64,000 bases of DNA from Teredinibacter sp. KSP-S5-2 (GTDB taxonomy: Bacteria > Pseudomonadota > Gammaproteobacteria > Pseudomonadales > Cellvibrionaceae): contig NZ_CP120416.1 of the NCBI RefSeq assembly GCF_032773895.1, forward strand, positions 1,548,001-1,612,000, given 5' to 3'. A program made the position numbers and the translations under genes. The notes beneath the pieces are model-generated. The model was not told where the DNA came from. It searched no databases and saw nothing but the letters and a program-made list of their open reading frames with translations. Shown piece by piece: positions 47,538 to 57,042 of the stretch. Position 1 is the first letter of the stretch. Each line of letters starts with the position of its first letter.

Positions 47538-49061
47538 ATGTGCGGTATTGTTGGCATTGTTGGGCGACAAGATGTAAACCTGGCGTTATACGATGCGCTA
47601 ACTATTTTGCAGCATCGCGGCCAGGATGCGGCCGGAATTATGACTTGCCACAATGGAAAGCTGGCACAGCAAAAAGCGGTGGGTTTGGTGAAAGATGTTT
47701 TCCGTACCCGCCACATGCAAAGGCTGGTCGGCAACATGGGCATAGGCCATGTACGGTACCCAACTGCGGGTAGCTCCGGCCCGGCTTTGGCGCAGCCTTT
47801 CTACGTAAACTCACCCTATGGTATTGCTTTAGCGCATAACGGTAACTTAACCAATACCAAAGAGTTGAGTGAAGACCTTTTTAAAACAGACCTTCGACAC
47901 GTAAACACCGATTCGGATTCTGAAGTGTTGTTGAATGTGTTTGCCCATGAGTTACAAGAGCAGGGCAAATTGGTGCCATGTGCCGACGATATATTTGAAG
48001 CGGTGAAGGGGGTATATGGCCGTGTGCGAGGTGGGTACGCTGTGGTGGCAATGATTGCCAATTACGGTGTGGTGGCCTTTCGCGATCCCAATGGCATTCG
48101 TCCATTAATATTCGGTAGTCGTCAGACGGATAAGGGCGTGGAGTACATGGTGGCGTCAGAGAGTGTCGCGTTGGATGTACTTGGTTTTAAAGTCATTCGC
48201 GATGTCGCCCCAGGCGAAGCTATTTTCATCTCCGACTCGGGAGAGTTTTCCGCAAAACAATGCAGCCAGAAATCACTATTAAGCCCCTGCATTTTCGAGC
48301 ATGTGTATTTTGCTCGTCCCGATTCGATTATTGATGGCGTTTCTGTGTATAAGGCGAGATTACGTCAAGGGGAAAAACTGGCACAAAAAATCATGCGTGA
48401 GAAACCTGATCACGATATCGAAGTGGTTGTGCCTATTCCCGATAGTAGTCGTGTTGCAGGCCAGGCTCTGGCGCAAACTCTGGGCGTAAAATTCCGTGAA
48501 GGCCTGGTTAAGAACCGCTATATCGGTCGCACATTCATCATGCCGGGTCAACAGCAACGAAAAAAATCGGTAAGACAAAAGTTGAATGTTATCGATTTGG
48601 AATTCCGTGGCAAAAACGTACTGCTCGTGGATGACTCCATTGTTCGTGGTACAACCTGCGAACAAATTATCCAGTTGGCTCGTGAAGCGGGCGCGGCAAA
48701 AGTATATTTTGCTTCGGCGGCACCTGCAGTTGTGTTCCCGAACGTATATGGCATTGATATGCCGTCTGCCAACGAACTCATTGCCCATGGTCGAACCGAA
48801 CAAGAAGTGTGTGAAGCCATTGGTGCTGATTGGTTGATCTACCAGGATCTTGACGATCTGATTGCCGCCTCAAGCGAAGGTAGTCCGGGTATTTCCCGCT
48901 TTGACTGTGCGGTCTTTGATGGTGACTATATCACCGGTGATGTTGATGACGCCTATTTGGCGAGAATTGAAGCCGAGCGTAACGATCTATCCAAGAGCAA
49001 GCGTGAAAAGCTGATCGGGGAAAGTGATAACGCCATTATTGGCATTCAAAATGGTGATTAA
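47538..49061 (+). CDS. purF: PurF, amidophosphoribosyltransferase
   Basis: PurF makes phosphoribosylamine from PRPP and glutamine, the first step of purine synthesis. The 507-residue precursor has the catalytic cysteine at position 2 (MCGIVG, Met to be removed) and the glutaminase motif, and the PRPP loop [13 protein letters not shown] in the C-terminal half. It is co-transcribed with cvpA and followed at three bases by metZ, as in Pseudomonas. Confidence 0.98.
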   Translation: MCGIVGIVGRQDVNLALYDALTILQHRGQDAAGIMTCHNGKLAQQKAVGLVKDVFRTRHMQRLVGNMGIGHVRYPTAGSSGPALAQPFYVNSPYGIALAHNGNLTNTKELSEDLFKTDLRHVNTDSDSEVLLNVFAHELQEQGKLVPCADDIFEAVKGVYGRVRGGYAVVAMIANYGVVAFRDPNGIRPLIFGSRQTDKGVEYMVASESVALDVLGFKVIRDVAPGEAIFISDSGEFSAKQCSQKSLLSPCIFEHVYFARPDSIIDGVSVYKARLRQGEKLAQKIMREKPDHDIEVVVPIPDSSRVAGQALAQTLGVKFREGLVKNRYIGRTFIMPGQQQRKKSVRQKLNVIDLEFRGKNVLLVDDSIVRGTTCEQIIQLAREAGAAKVYFASAAPAVVFPNVYGIDMPSANELIAHGRTEQEVCEAIGADWLIYQDLDDLIAASSEGSPGISRFDCAVFDGDYITGDVDDAYLARIEAERNDLSKSKREKLIGESDNAIIGIQNGD

Positions 49062-49064
49062 TCA

Positions 49065-50267
49065 ATGACGGATTTTTTCGACGAGAACCACCCATTATTT
49101 GGTGCTGAGCTGGATACGCTGGCAATCAGGGCGGGTCAAACACGGACGCAGGAAGGTGAGCACGGCGAACCTATTTTTACCACGTCCAGTTATGTTTTTG
49201 AGTCAGCCCAACAAGCTGCAAACCGTTTTTCCGGTGAAGAGCCGGGAAATGTGTATTCCCGTTATACCAACCCTACGGTTAGAACCTTTGAGCAGCGCAT
49301 TGCAGCACTTGAAGGGGCGGAAGAAGGAGTGGCGACCGCATCAGGTATGGCGGCGATTTTGAGTACCTGCATGGCTTTACTCAAATCTGGCGATCATGTG
49401 ATCTGTTCAAGAAGTGTATTTGGTACCACCACTATGCTGTTTACCAAATACATGGAACGGTTCGGTGTGCAGGTTGACCTGGTGAACCTGACTGACTTGT
49501 CTCAGTGGACTGCTGCTGTTAAGCCGAATACCAAACTCTTCTTTTTGGAGACGCCATCCAACCCTTTATGTGATGTCGCTGATCTTGAAAAAATGTCACA
49601 ACTGGCGAAAGAAAGCGGTAGTTTATTGGTAGTGGATAACTGCTTTTGTACTCCGGCTTTACAGCAACCGCTGGCGTTGGGCGCGGACATTGTTGTGCAT
49701 TCTGCAACCAAGTATCTTGATGGCCAGGGTCGGTGTTTAGGCGGTGCTGTCGTTGGGCGTAGTGAACATATTCAGGAAGTTTTGGCCTTTATCCGAACTT
49801 GTGGGCCGACAATGAGTCCATTTAATGCCTGGGTATTTTTGAAAGGCCTGGAAACCCTGCGTATTCGTATGCAGGCTCATTCTCAAAATGCGTTGGCGTT
49901 GGCTAATTGGTTAAATCAGCACAAGAATGTCGAACGGGTCTATTATTCCGGTTTGGAAAGCCACCCTGGGCACGAATTGGCGTTGAAGCAACAACGGGCT
50001 TTTGGTGGAGTGCTATCTTTTAAAGTAAATGGTGGACGAAAAGAAGCATGGCAGGTTATTGATTCAACCCGAATCATGTCCCTGACAGCGAATTTGGGGG
50101 ATGTAAAAACCACCATTGTGCATCCTGCAACCACTACGCATGGCCGTTTGGATGAAGACTCCAAGCGCGAAGCGGGGATTAGCGAGAACCTGATTCGGGT
50201 GGCAGTAGGTTTAGAAGCGATAGAGGATTTGCAAAAAGATTTAAGCCGAGGTTTGGATCTGATTTAA
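49065..50267 (+). CDS. metZ: MetZ, O-succinylhomoserine sulfhydrylase
   Basis: MetZ is a PLP enzyme that forms homocysteine directly from O-succinylhomoserine and sulfide, in place of MetB and MetC. The 400-residue protein has the gamma-family active-site lysine in VHSATKYLDGQGRCLGG, and YSRYTNPTVRTFEQRI and SLTANLGDVKTTIVHPATTTH as family blocks. The place after purF is the metZ location in Pseudomonas. It connects to the sulfide-producing genes at the left of the window by pathway only. Confidence 0.94.
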   Translation: MTDFFDENHPLFGAELDTLAIRAGQTRTQEGEHGEPIFTTSSYVFESAQQAANRFSGEEPGNVYSRYTNPTVRTFEQRIAALEGAEEGVATASGMAAILSTCMALLKSGDHVICSRSVFGTTTMLFTKYMERFGVQVDLVNLTDLSQWTAAVKPNTKLFFLETPSNPLCDVADLEKMSQLAKESGSLLVVDNCFCTPALQQPLALGADIVVHSATKYLDGQGRCLGGAVVGRSEHIQEVLAFIRTCGPTMSPFNAWVFLKGLETLRIRMQAHSQNALALANWLNQHKNVERVYYSGLESHPGHELALKQQRAFGGVLSFKVNGGRKEAWQVIDSTRIMSLTANLGDVKTTIVHPATTTHGRLDEDSKREAGISENLIRVAVGLEAIEDLQKDLSRGLDLI

Positions 50268-50300
50268 CCCATATTATTTTACGGATATGCGGATAAAATA

Positions 50301-51263
50301 ATGGATACGTATCAATCACAACACCGCATAGAAACTGTTATAGGAATAGTGGCTGTCATGTCACTGTTCCTTTTTAGCTTTTGGGTTTTATTCTTTTACC
50401 GCTTACCGGGAAATAACGCCTATTGGGGAGCTCTACAGGACTCCGGCCACTCCCTGCTTTTTACCTTATTTTCATTTCTGTTTTCTCATTGTTTGCGGCG
50501 CATAAAACGCACATTGAGTTTGCGCAACACGTTTATTATTTCTTTCGTTGTCTGTTTGCTTTTTGGTGCTCTGGTTGAACTAATTCAATCTCGTATCGGT
50601 CGTCAGGCAAGTTGGTCTGACTTTTGGTTAGACACGGCTGGCACGCTTTCTGGTTTGTTGTTATTTTCCGCCGTCAGTATTCGAGGTCGAATAAGATACG
50701 CATTATTACTGTTAGCTGCGATACCATTGTTTATCAGTCTCTTTGAACCGCTGACGTGGAAACATGCAGAAATTCAAAGAAAAAAACTTTTTCCTTCTAT
50801 CGCCAATTTCGATAATTTTTGGTTGAACAAATATGTTCATTCCCGTTATTCAGGACGCTTGTCTTTTATAAAAGCGCCAGAAGAGTGGGAAGGTAATCAT
50901 AGCTCCGTTGCCAAACTGGATTTTCGTCCTGGTTCCTGGCCGGGACTTTACCTTGTTGAAGTAGAAAAAAACTGGCGGGGATACCAGAACTTTAATTTTG
51001 AGGTGTATAACCCCTCTGACCAGACGCTGGTATTGGTTCTGCGTATACATGACCGTTTGCATAATCACAAACACAGTGACCGATTCAATCGAACATTCCA
51101 TATTGCACCTGGTGTTCACTCCTATTCTGTTAGTTTGGACGACGTTGAACATGCTCCAAAAAAGCGAGACATGAATATGGGGATGATCCATCAGGTTTTT
51201 TTCTACATGAGCAGGCCAAAAGAAAGCCACACTCTATACTTTGATAATATCGCTCTGAATTAA
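50301..51263 (+). CDS. VanZ-like membrane protein with added beta-rich domain
   Basis: The 320-residue protein has an N-terminal VanZ-like part (about 1–150, four helices, with GALVELIQSRIGRQASWSDFWLDTAGTLSG). The last about 160 residues are soluble: WEGNHSSVAKLDFRPGSWPGLYLVEV, RGYQNFNFEVYNPSD, VHSYSVSLDDVE and YFDNIALN have the layout of a galactose-binding/CBM11- or CIA30-like beta-sandwich. The same broad pattern occurs in the four DGC sensors. VanZ proteins are tied to peptidoglycan or teicoplanin resistance by name, but this fusion suggests glycan sensing or binding. It is 24 bases before moxR, so likely one operon. Confidence 0.72.
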   Translation: MDTYQSQHRIETVIGIVAVMSLFLFSFWVLFFYRLPGNNAYWGALQDSGHSLLFTLFSFLFSHCLRRIKRTLSLRNTFIISFVVCLLFGALVELIQSRIGRQASWSDFWLDTAGTLSGLLLFSAVSIRGRIRYALLLLAAIPLFISLFEPLTWKHAEIQRKKLFPSIANFDNFWLNKYVHSRYSGRLSFIKAPEEWEGNHSSVAKLDFRPGSWPGLYLVEVEKNWRGYQNFNFEVYNPSDQTLVLVLRIHDRLHNHKHSDRFNRTFHIAPGVHSYSVSLDDVEHAPKKRDMNMGMIHQVFFYMSRPKESHTLYFDNIALN

Positions 51264-51286
51264 GTGCGGCAGAAAACAAGGCTTCT

Positions 51287-52234
51287 ATGAATAAAATTGC
51301 GCAAGATATCATTCAGCAGGTGGGAACTATTCTGCTTGGCAAGGAGCAACAGGTGAAGCTGTCTCTGGCGTGTTTGTTAGCCCGGGGACATTTACTGATT
51401 GAAGATTTACCCGGAATGGGTAAAACAACCCTGGCCCAGTGTTTGGCAAAAACGTTGGGGTTGAGTTACGAGCGTGTGCAATTTACCAGTGACTTGCTGC
51501 CGGCAGATATTTTGGGCGCGTCTATCTTTGATGCGAATACCAATAGCTTTACTTTTCATTCCGGTCCTATTTTTTGTCAGGTACTGTTGGCGGATGAAAT
51601 AAACAGAACCACCCCAAAAACGCAAAGTGCCTTACTTGAGGCAATGGAAGAACGACAAGTGTCGATTGATGGCAAAACGAGAGAGTTGCCGAATCCTTTT
51701 TTTGTGATTGCCACACAAAACCCTTTTTCTCAGGCGGGTACATACCCTTTACCTGAGTCTCAATTGGATCGGTTTTTAATGCGCATTTCTCTTGGTTATC
51801 CCTCTAATGCTTCGGAACGAATGCTCTATCAAGGGTTGGATCCGCGAGAGAAACTTAGCTCTGTACAGCCGGTTACCGATTTGCAAACTCTTGAAGCAAT
51901 GCAAAAAGAAGTAAAAGACATACAAGCAACTTCCCAGTTATTAGATTATTTGCAGCGTCTGGTTGATACCACGCGATTTGATGAAAACTTTACTTATGGT
52001 TTATCTCCCCGCGGTGCAATGGGGTTATTGAATGCAGCAAAAGCCTGGGCGTTTATCGAAGGTCGATCTCATCTTGTGCCAGATGATATTCAGGTTGTTT
52101 TACCCGCTGTTGTTGGGCATCGAGTACATGGCCTTAATTCGGGGGTCGAAGCTTCTGCAGCACTCAAATCAGATAACGAACACAGCTACTTAGTAAAATA
52201 TCTACTACAACAAGTGGACGTATTGGACAGGTGA
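51287..52234 (+). CDS. MoxR-family AAA+ ATPase
   Basis: The 315-residue ATPase has Walker A LPGMGKTT at 41–48, Walker B VLLADEIN, and the sensor-type TQNPFSQAGTYPLPESQLDRFLM. MoxR proteins act as chaperone-like ATPases in activation of envelope or metal-enzyme complexes and often precede DUF58 and transglutaminase genes, as here. Gap to the DUF58 gene is four bases. Confidence 0.94.
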   Translation: MNKIAQDIIQQVGTILLGKEQQVKLSLACLLARGHLLIEDLPGMGKTTLAQCLAKTLGLSYERVQFTSDLLPADILGASIFDANTNSFTFHSGPIFCQVLLADEINRTTPKTQSALLEAMEERQVSIDGKTRELPNPFFVIATQNPFSQAGTYPLPESQLDRFLMRISLGYPSNASERMLYQGLDPREKLSSVQPVTDLQTLEAMQKEVKDIQATSQLLDYLQRLVDTTRFDENFTYGLSPRGAMGLLNAAKAWAFIEGRSHLVPDDIQVVLPAVVGHRVHGLNSGVEASAALKSDNEHSYLVKYLLQQVDVLDR

Positions 52235-52238
52235 TTCC

Positions 52239-53210
52239 ATGTCTATCCAGACCGCTATGCAAGCGCGCTTCTTTCGTTGGATAGACAAGCATGTCCCCAA
52301 GGTTACGCAGCACACGCTTACTTTACACAATGTTTATGTATTTCCTTCCAGGCTCGGCTTAGCCTATTTACTGGTTGCATGTTTAGTCTGGGTTCTGGGA
52401 ACCAACTATCAAAATAATTTGATTCTAGCATTTGTCTTTTTAATGATAAGTGTATTTATTGTTTCCATTCTTCATACCTTTCTTAATTTAAACCGGATAT
52501 CAGTACGGTACACCGGGGCCAGCCCTGTTTTTGTTGGTGATACGGTTGAAATAAATTTCGAATTGGCTGCAGATAAAAATCACTATGGTATTAAAGCTCG
52601 TTGGCAAGATGAGTCTCGCTGGTCTTCAGTTGATGTTGTTGCAGAAGAATCATCTGTTTATGTTCGTAAAGCGGCGATCTCTGTACCTATGCAGGCTAAA
52701 AAAAGAGGGTGGGTAAAACCGAAGAGACTATTATTAGAGAGTTATTTCCCCCATGGATTGATTCGTTGTTGGACATGGTTAAATTGGGATGTGCATATAT
52801 TGGTTTACCCCAAGCCTGTTGAAGTACCGGAGCCCGAATCCATTGTTATTGCGCAGGCGGGAACTGATAATCACCCTGTATCCGGCGGTGAAGATTTTAG
52901 TGGCTTAAGAAATTATCAATCTGGTGATTCGTTAAAAAAAGTGGCCTGGAAAATATACGCAAAAGGTAAAGGGCTCTACACCAAGGAATTCGATCAGCAG
53001 GTATCAAAAGAGCTTTGGATTGATTTTGACAGTATTGTGGCACCGAACCTTGAGTTAAAACTCAGCGGTGTCGCGTATTGGATAATGCGATATCACCAAC
53101 AAGGCGTTGATTACGGATTGAAATTGGCCAATCAGGCATTTCAACCTGACTCGGGTGATGAACATATGCATCGTCTGCTAACTGCCATTGCAACATTTGA
53201 CTATTCGTGA
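52239..53210 (+). CDS. DUF58 membrane protein
   Basis: The 323-residue protein has two N-terminal helices (about 35–75) and the DUF58 core GGEDFSGLRNYQSGDSLKKVAWKIYAKG near residues 208–240. Members resemble von Willebrand A fold proteins and work with MoxR. Its stop overlaps the possible GTG start of the next gene; the operon is moxR–DUF58–transglutaminase. Exact function is unknown. Confidence 0.92.
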   Translation: MSIQTAMQARFFRWIDKHVPKVTQHTLTLHNVYVFPSRLGLAYLLVACLVWVLGTNYQNNLILAFVFLMISVFIVSILHTFLNLNRISVRYTGASPVFVGDTVEINFELAADKNHYGIKARWQDESRWSSVDVVAEESSVYVRKAAISVPMQAKKRGWVKPKRLLLESYFPHGLIRCWTWLNWDVHILVYPKPVEVPEPESIVIAQAGTDNHPVSGGEDFSGLRNYQSGDSLKKVAWKIYAKGKGLYTKEFDQQVSKELWIDFDSIVAPNLELKLSGVAYWIMRYHQQGVDYGLKLANQAFQPDSGDEHMHRLLTAIATFDYS

Positions 53211-53221
53211 GAAAAGGAAGC

Positions 53222-55252
53222 ATGAAGTCAGAAGCCGATTTAACTCGATTTCAATTAATCTGGCTGTTGATTGCTCAGGCGTTGGCAATCTTTCCGTTGT
53301 TTTTCTATCTGCCAAAATGGTTGCCTGTCATTTGGTTTACAACCTTGGCCTGGCGGGTTCAGGTGTATCGGGGTGTATGGCCGTATCCGGCGAGCATCAT
53401 TAAAACGGGTGTGGCTTTTGGTTGTCTTGGTTTACTGTTATTGTCCTATGGATTTCGGGTTAATGTCGGTTCGATGTCCACATTGCTGTGTTTTGCTTTT
53501 GTTTTGAAATTAATGGAAGTGCGAAAGCAAAATGATTTATATCTTGTTATTTTTGTTGCTTTTATTACCTTACCACTACTGTTTTTGTTTTCTACAAATG
53601 TTCTTGCCGGGGCTTATGTTGCCTTCTGTTTTGTCTTTATCATGGCATGCTTGACGGCAGTCCAGCATAACCGTCATAAACGTTTTATGTTTCCGGCCTG
53701 GGTAAATATCAAGGTGATTTTTCAGGCGTTACCGATAATGGTTTTGCTGTTTGTGATTATGCCGCGGCTAAATCCATTGTGGAATATGCCGAGTTTACAA
53801 AAGAATGCGTCCACTGGATTTAGTGATTCAATGTCACCAGGCAGTTTTAGTGAATTGATAAAATCCAGCGATATTGCATTTCGGGTTACTTTCGATACCA
53901 ATCGACACGGTGATATTGCTGTTCCTCCGAAATCTGAATGGTATTGGCGGGGGTTGGTTTTGGATCATTACGAAGCCAATCAGTGGACACCTTTTCATCG
54001 AGGGTGGATGAATAGGGAAAAAGTATTTGGTGCTGATCGCCCACCGGATGAATGGGAGTTGGAAGCGTTAAATCAGCTAAGAGAATACCGCTATTCTATT
54101 TTATTGGAGCCTCATAATTACCGTTGGCTTTTTTCCATGAGAGTCCCGTTTTCAGCCGATACTGGAATTGGTGAGGTTACCTTTACGGAAAACTATTTAG
54201 TTAAGTCACCCGTTCGGGTAAATCGCCGAATTGAGTATAGTGTGACGTCTTCTCCTGATTATTCTCTAGCAAAATACACTCTTTCGAACCGTGACGTGGG
54301 AATTAATACCCAGCTGCCGGACGATGGAAACCCAAAAGCACGAGAACTTGCTGCATCCTGGCGCAGGCAGAATCTATCGTCTTTCGATGCGGTACAAGCT
54401 GCGCTCAGTTTTTTCCAGTCCAGTTTTACTTACACAATCAATCCTCCTCCCTTGGGTATGGATTCTGTGGATGAGTTTTTATTTGATACCCAGAAAGGAT
54501 TTTGTGAGCATTTTGCCGGCAGTTTTGTTTTTTTAATGCGTGCATATGGTATTCCTGCGCGCGTGGTTGTCGGTTATCAAGGGGGAGAGCTTACGCAATC
54601 GGGTTATTTGATTGTTCGTCAATCTGATGCGCATGCTTGGGCGGAAGTTTGGTTGGCTGGCGAGGGCTGGGTGAGAGTCGACCCGACAGCGAGTGTCTCT
54701 CCATTGAGAATAGATCAGGGTTTTACCGAAACCTTAAGCGGAGCTGATGCTTCGATGTACTGGGGGGGCGGGTTCAGTCGGCTTTATTATTCTTTGCAGA
54801 AGAATCTGGATCTTTTCAACTACCATTGGCACCGCTGGGTAATTGAATACGAAGATAAAGAACAGCAGAAGTTCCTTTCCCGATTGCTCGGTGGTGTAGA
54901 TGCGTGGCGCATTGCTGTGTTCCTGTTAGGAGTGTCCGGTTGTCTGAGTGTTATTTATTTGTGGTGGGGTGGTGTCCGTGCCAAAAAAAAATATGCCTAT
55001 CCTGTCGACAAACATTATCAAGTCTTTTTAGCGAAATTATCTTCTGTTGCAAACGGTAGTTTAAAAATTGAAAAAGGCGATACGCCTACTGTGATTGCAG
55101 ACAAGGCCGTGCAGGTGTTTCCCTATCATCAACGCTTAATTCGGGATATTACACACTTGTATACTGAAATTTGTTATGCCGGGAAAGCAGAGCTTTTACC
55201 CAAGCTACATGAGTCCGTACGTCAATTTAAAGTTCTGCACCTAAAGTTGTAA
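53222..55252 (+). CDS. tgpA: TgpA-like membrane transglutaminase
   Basis: ATG 53222 is chosen (AAGGA five bases ahead; a GTG at 53207 overlaps the DUF58 stop). The 676-residue protein has several N-terminal helices (DUF3488, within about 1–190), a large periplasmic part with a transglutaminase-like core: KGFCEHFAGSF (catalytic C428), SDAHAWAEVW (His) and VRVDPTAS (Asp), then one C-terminal helix and a cytoplasmic tail. The Pseudomonas aeruginosa homologue TgpA is essential and envelope-located; its substrates are not known. Confidence 0.92.
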   Translation: MKSEADLTRFQLIWLLIAQALAIFPLFFYLPKWLPVIWFTTLAWRVQVYRGVWPYPASIIKTGVAFGCLGLLLLSYGFRVNVGSMSTLLCFAFVLKLMEVRKQNDLYLVIFVAFITLPLLFLFSTNVLAGAYVAFCFVFIMACLTAVQHNRHKRFMFPAWVNIKVIFQALPIMVLLFVIMPRLNPLWNMPSLQKNASTGFSDSMSPGSFSELIKSSDIAFRVTFDTNRHGDIAVPPKSEWYWRGLVLDHYEANQWTPFHRGWMNREKVFGADRPPDEWELEALNQLREYRYSILLEPHNYRWLFSMRVPFSADTGIGEVTFTENYLVKSPVRVNRRIEYSVTSSPDYSLAKYTLSNRDVGINTQLPDDGNPKARELAASWRRQNLSSFDAVQAALSFFQSSFTYTINPPPLGMDSVDEFLFDTQKGFCEHFAGSFVFLMRAYGIPARVVVGYQGGELTQSGYLIVRQSDAHAWAEVWLAGEGWVRVDPTASVSPLRIDQGFTETLSGADASMYWGGGFSRLYYSLQKNLDLFNYHWHRWVIEYEDKEQQKFLSRLLGGVDAWRIAVFLLGVSGCLSVIYLWWGGVRAKKKYAYPVDKHYQVFLAKLSSVANGSLKIEKGDTPTVIADKAVQVFPYHQRLIRDITHLYTEICYAGKAELLPKLHESVRQFKVLHLKL

Positions 55253-55424
55253 AAAAACGATGGGACGGCCTTGTCAATTCATACCGCTTTGCTTGTTGCT
55301 GTAATACTGGTATCTTTTCAATCCGTAATCAGGGGCGACAATTCATCGGATTTGTCGTATACATCGAATAATAAAAACTTCGGTTTACATAAGAAAAACC
55401 ATACTAAATGGTTCAGGGGCTTCT

Positions 55425-56723
55425 ATGAATAGAGTTGTGTTCAAAGCATTCTTCGCTTTTCTTTTATTGAGTGTGCCTGCATTGTCTCAAGCAGAAGGCA
55501 TTGATAGTGGAAATACCGCCTGGATATTAACCGCAACGGCTTTAGTCTTATTTATGACTCTGCCGGGTCTTTCCTTATTTTATGGTGGCTTGGTTCGATC
55601 AAAAAACGTGCTTTCAGTACTTATGCAATGCTTTGCCATTGCCTGTGTCGCTTCAATATCCTGGTTTGCGTTTGCCTACAGCTTAAGTTTTGCTGAGGGG
55701 AATGCGTTTGTTGGTGATTTAGGCAAAGTCTTTTTTGCCTCCATGCCCAAAGATGCAATGAGCGGAGATATTCCAGAAACTCTCTTTGCGATGTTTCAAA
55801 TGACGTTCGTAATTATTACCCCGGCGTTGATCGTCGGTGCTTTTGCCGAGCGGATGAAATTTTCTTCGGTGTTGGTTTTCACCGTATTGTGGATCCCCTT
55901 GGTGTATGCGCCCATTTGCCACATGGTTTGGGGTGGCGGTTGGCTCGCGGAAATGGGAACGCTGGATTTTGCTGGCGGCATTGTTGTGCATGTCACTGCG
56001 GGTGTAGCTGCGTTGGTTGCAGCTGTCATGATTGGTAATCGAGAGGGGTTTCCGACAACGGCCATGCCACCGCACAATATGACCATGACCGTAACAGGTG
56101 CGGGCATGCTATGGGTCGGCTGGTTTGGTTTTAATGCTGGCAGTGCTCTGGCTGCAAACGGCGACGCCGCCATGGCCATGTTAGTAACGCATATTTCGGC
56201 TGCTGCTGGTTCACTGGCCTGGATGACAATGGAGTGGGTGAAATTTAGTAAACCTTCGGTTTTGGGTATCGTAACGGGAATGGTGGCTGGTTTGGGCACT
56301 ATTACTCCTGCATCTGGTTTTGTTGGCCCCGCTGGAGCTCTGGTGATTGGTTTGACTGCAGGTGTGGTCTGTTTCTATGCCACTCAGTTTATTAAGCGTA
56401 AAGTTAAAATTGATGATTCACTGGATGTTTTTCCTGTTCACGGTGTTGGCGGAATTATCGGCACGTTGTTTGTTGGGGTTTTTGCTTCCAAAGAATTGGG
56501 TGTTTTTTCCGGTCACGGGTTTGCGGAGGGCATTCAGTCTATTGGTGGACAGCTTTGGGCGCAATTCGTCGGCGTGGCTTTTGGTATAGTTTACACTGCT
56601 GTTTTAACCTTCCTTATTATCAAGTTAACAGGCTTGGTTACCAAGGGTATCCGTGTTGAACGAGAGGAAGAAATTCAGGGGTTGGATGTTGTTCTTCATG
56701 AAGAGTCCGGCTACACCCTGTAA
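55425..56723 (+). CDS. amtB: AmtB, ammonium transporter
   Basis: The 432-residue protein has a signal-like first helix (about 8–22, cleaved after AEG in related proteins) and eleven further helices. The pore twin histidines are present: H166 (APICHMVWGGGW) and H339 (FPVHGVGGIIG), and the aromatic gate and NAGSALAANGDAA segments are standard. AmtB moves ammonium into the cell and is usually encoded with the PII protein GlnK. No glnK is present nearby, so regulation must be in trans. A terminator follows. Confidence 0.96.
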   Translation: MNRVVFKAFFAFLLLSVPALSQAEGIDSGNTAWILTATALVLFMTLPGLSLFYGGLVRSKNVLSVLMQCFAIACVASISWFAFAYSLSFAEGNAFVGDLGKVFFASMPKDAMSGDIPETLFAMFQMTFVIITPALIVGAFAERMKFSSVLVFTVLWIPLVYAPICHMVWGGGWLAEMGTLDFAGGIVVHVTAGVAALVAAVMIGNREGFPTTAMPPHNMTMTVTGAGMLWVGWFGFNAGSALAANGDAAMAMLVTHISAAAGSLAWMTMEWVKFSKPSVLGIVTGMVAGLGTITPASGFVGPAGALVIGLTAGVVCFYATQFIKRKVKIDDSLDVFPVHGVGGIIGTLFVGVFASKELGVFSGHGFAEGIQSIGGQLWAQFVGVAFGIVYTAVLTFLIIKLTGLVTKGIRVEREEEIQGLDVVLHEESGYTL

Positions 56724-57042
56724 CCTTCTTTGCCTTATACGGTTTTATAAAGAAAGCACCTCAGTTTACTGAGGTGCTTTTTATTGCCAGGCACTGCGTT
56801 AACTGTTGTTATTGAGCTGTATAACTCTAGAGGGATAAGTTGGAACGCGGTGTCATAAAACGACAGGGAACGCATTTTTGTTGCCCAGTTTTTAAAGGTC
56901 GTGTATTGGATTGCTAACATTAAGCTGGTTCTCGGCTAAATTATATTGTGTACACGCATCCAATATATGACGAGTGCAAATGGCAAGCGTTTTAGCTAGT
57001 ATCCTTCCATTCAGAAGTGGTTTTTTTAGCCTAGAGATTTAG
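56724..57042. other. 319-bp intergenic region (amtB / MFS)
   Basis: It carries the amtB terminator (56753–56782) and otherwise no supported gene or RNA. The remainder is AT-rich and should contain the MFS gene promoter. Confidence 0.55.
56753..56782 (+). terminator. Rho-independent terminator after amtB
   Basis: A 13-base-pair stem (AAAGCACCTCAGT with ACTGAGGTGCTTT) and a following T run lie about 30 bases after the amtB stop. Confidence 0.94.

Noticed and set aside
55262-55278. Possible sigma-54 promoter before amtB (TGGGAC…TTGTC)
   Set aside because: The GC element of the -12 region is missing and the spacing is off by one base.
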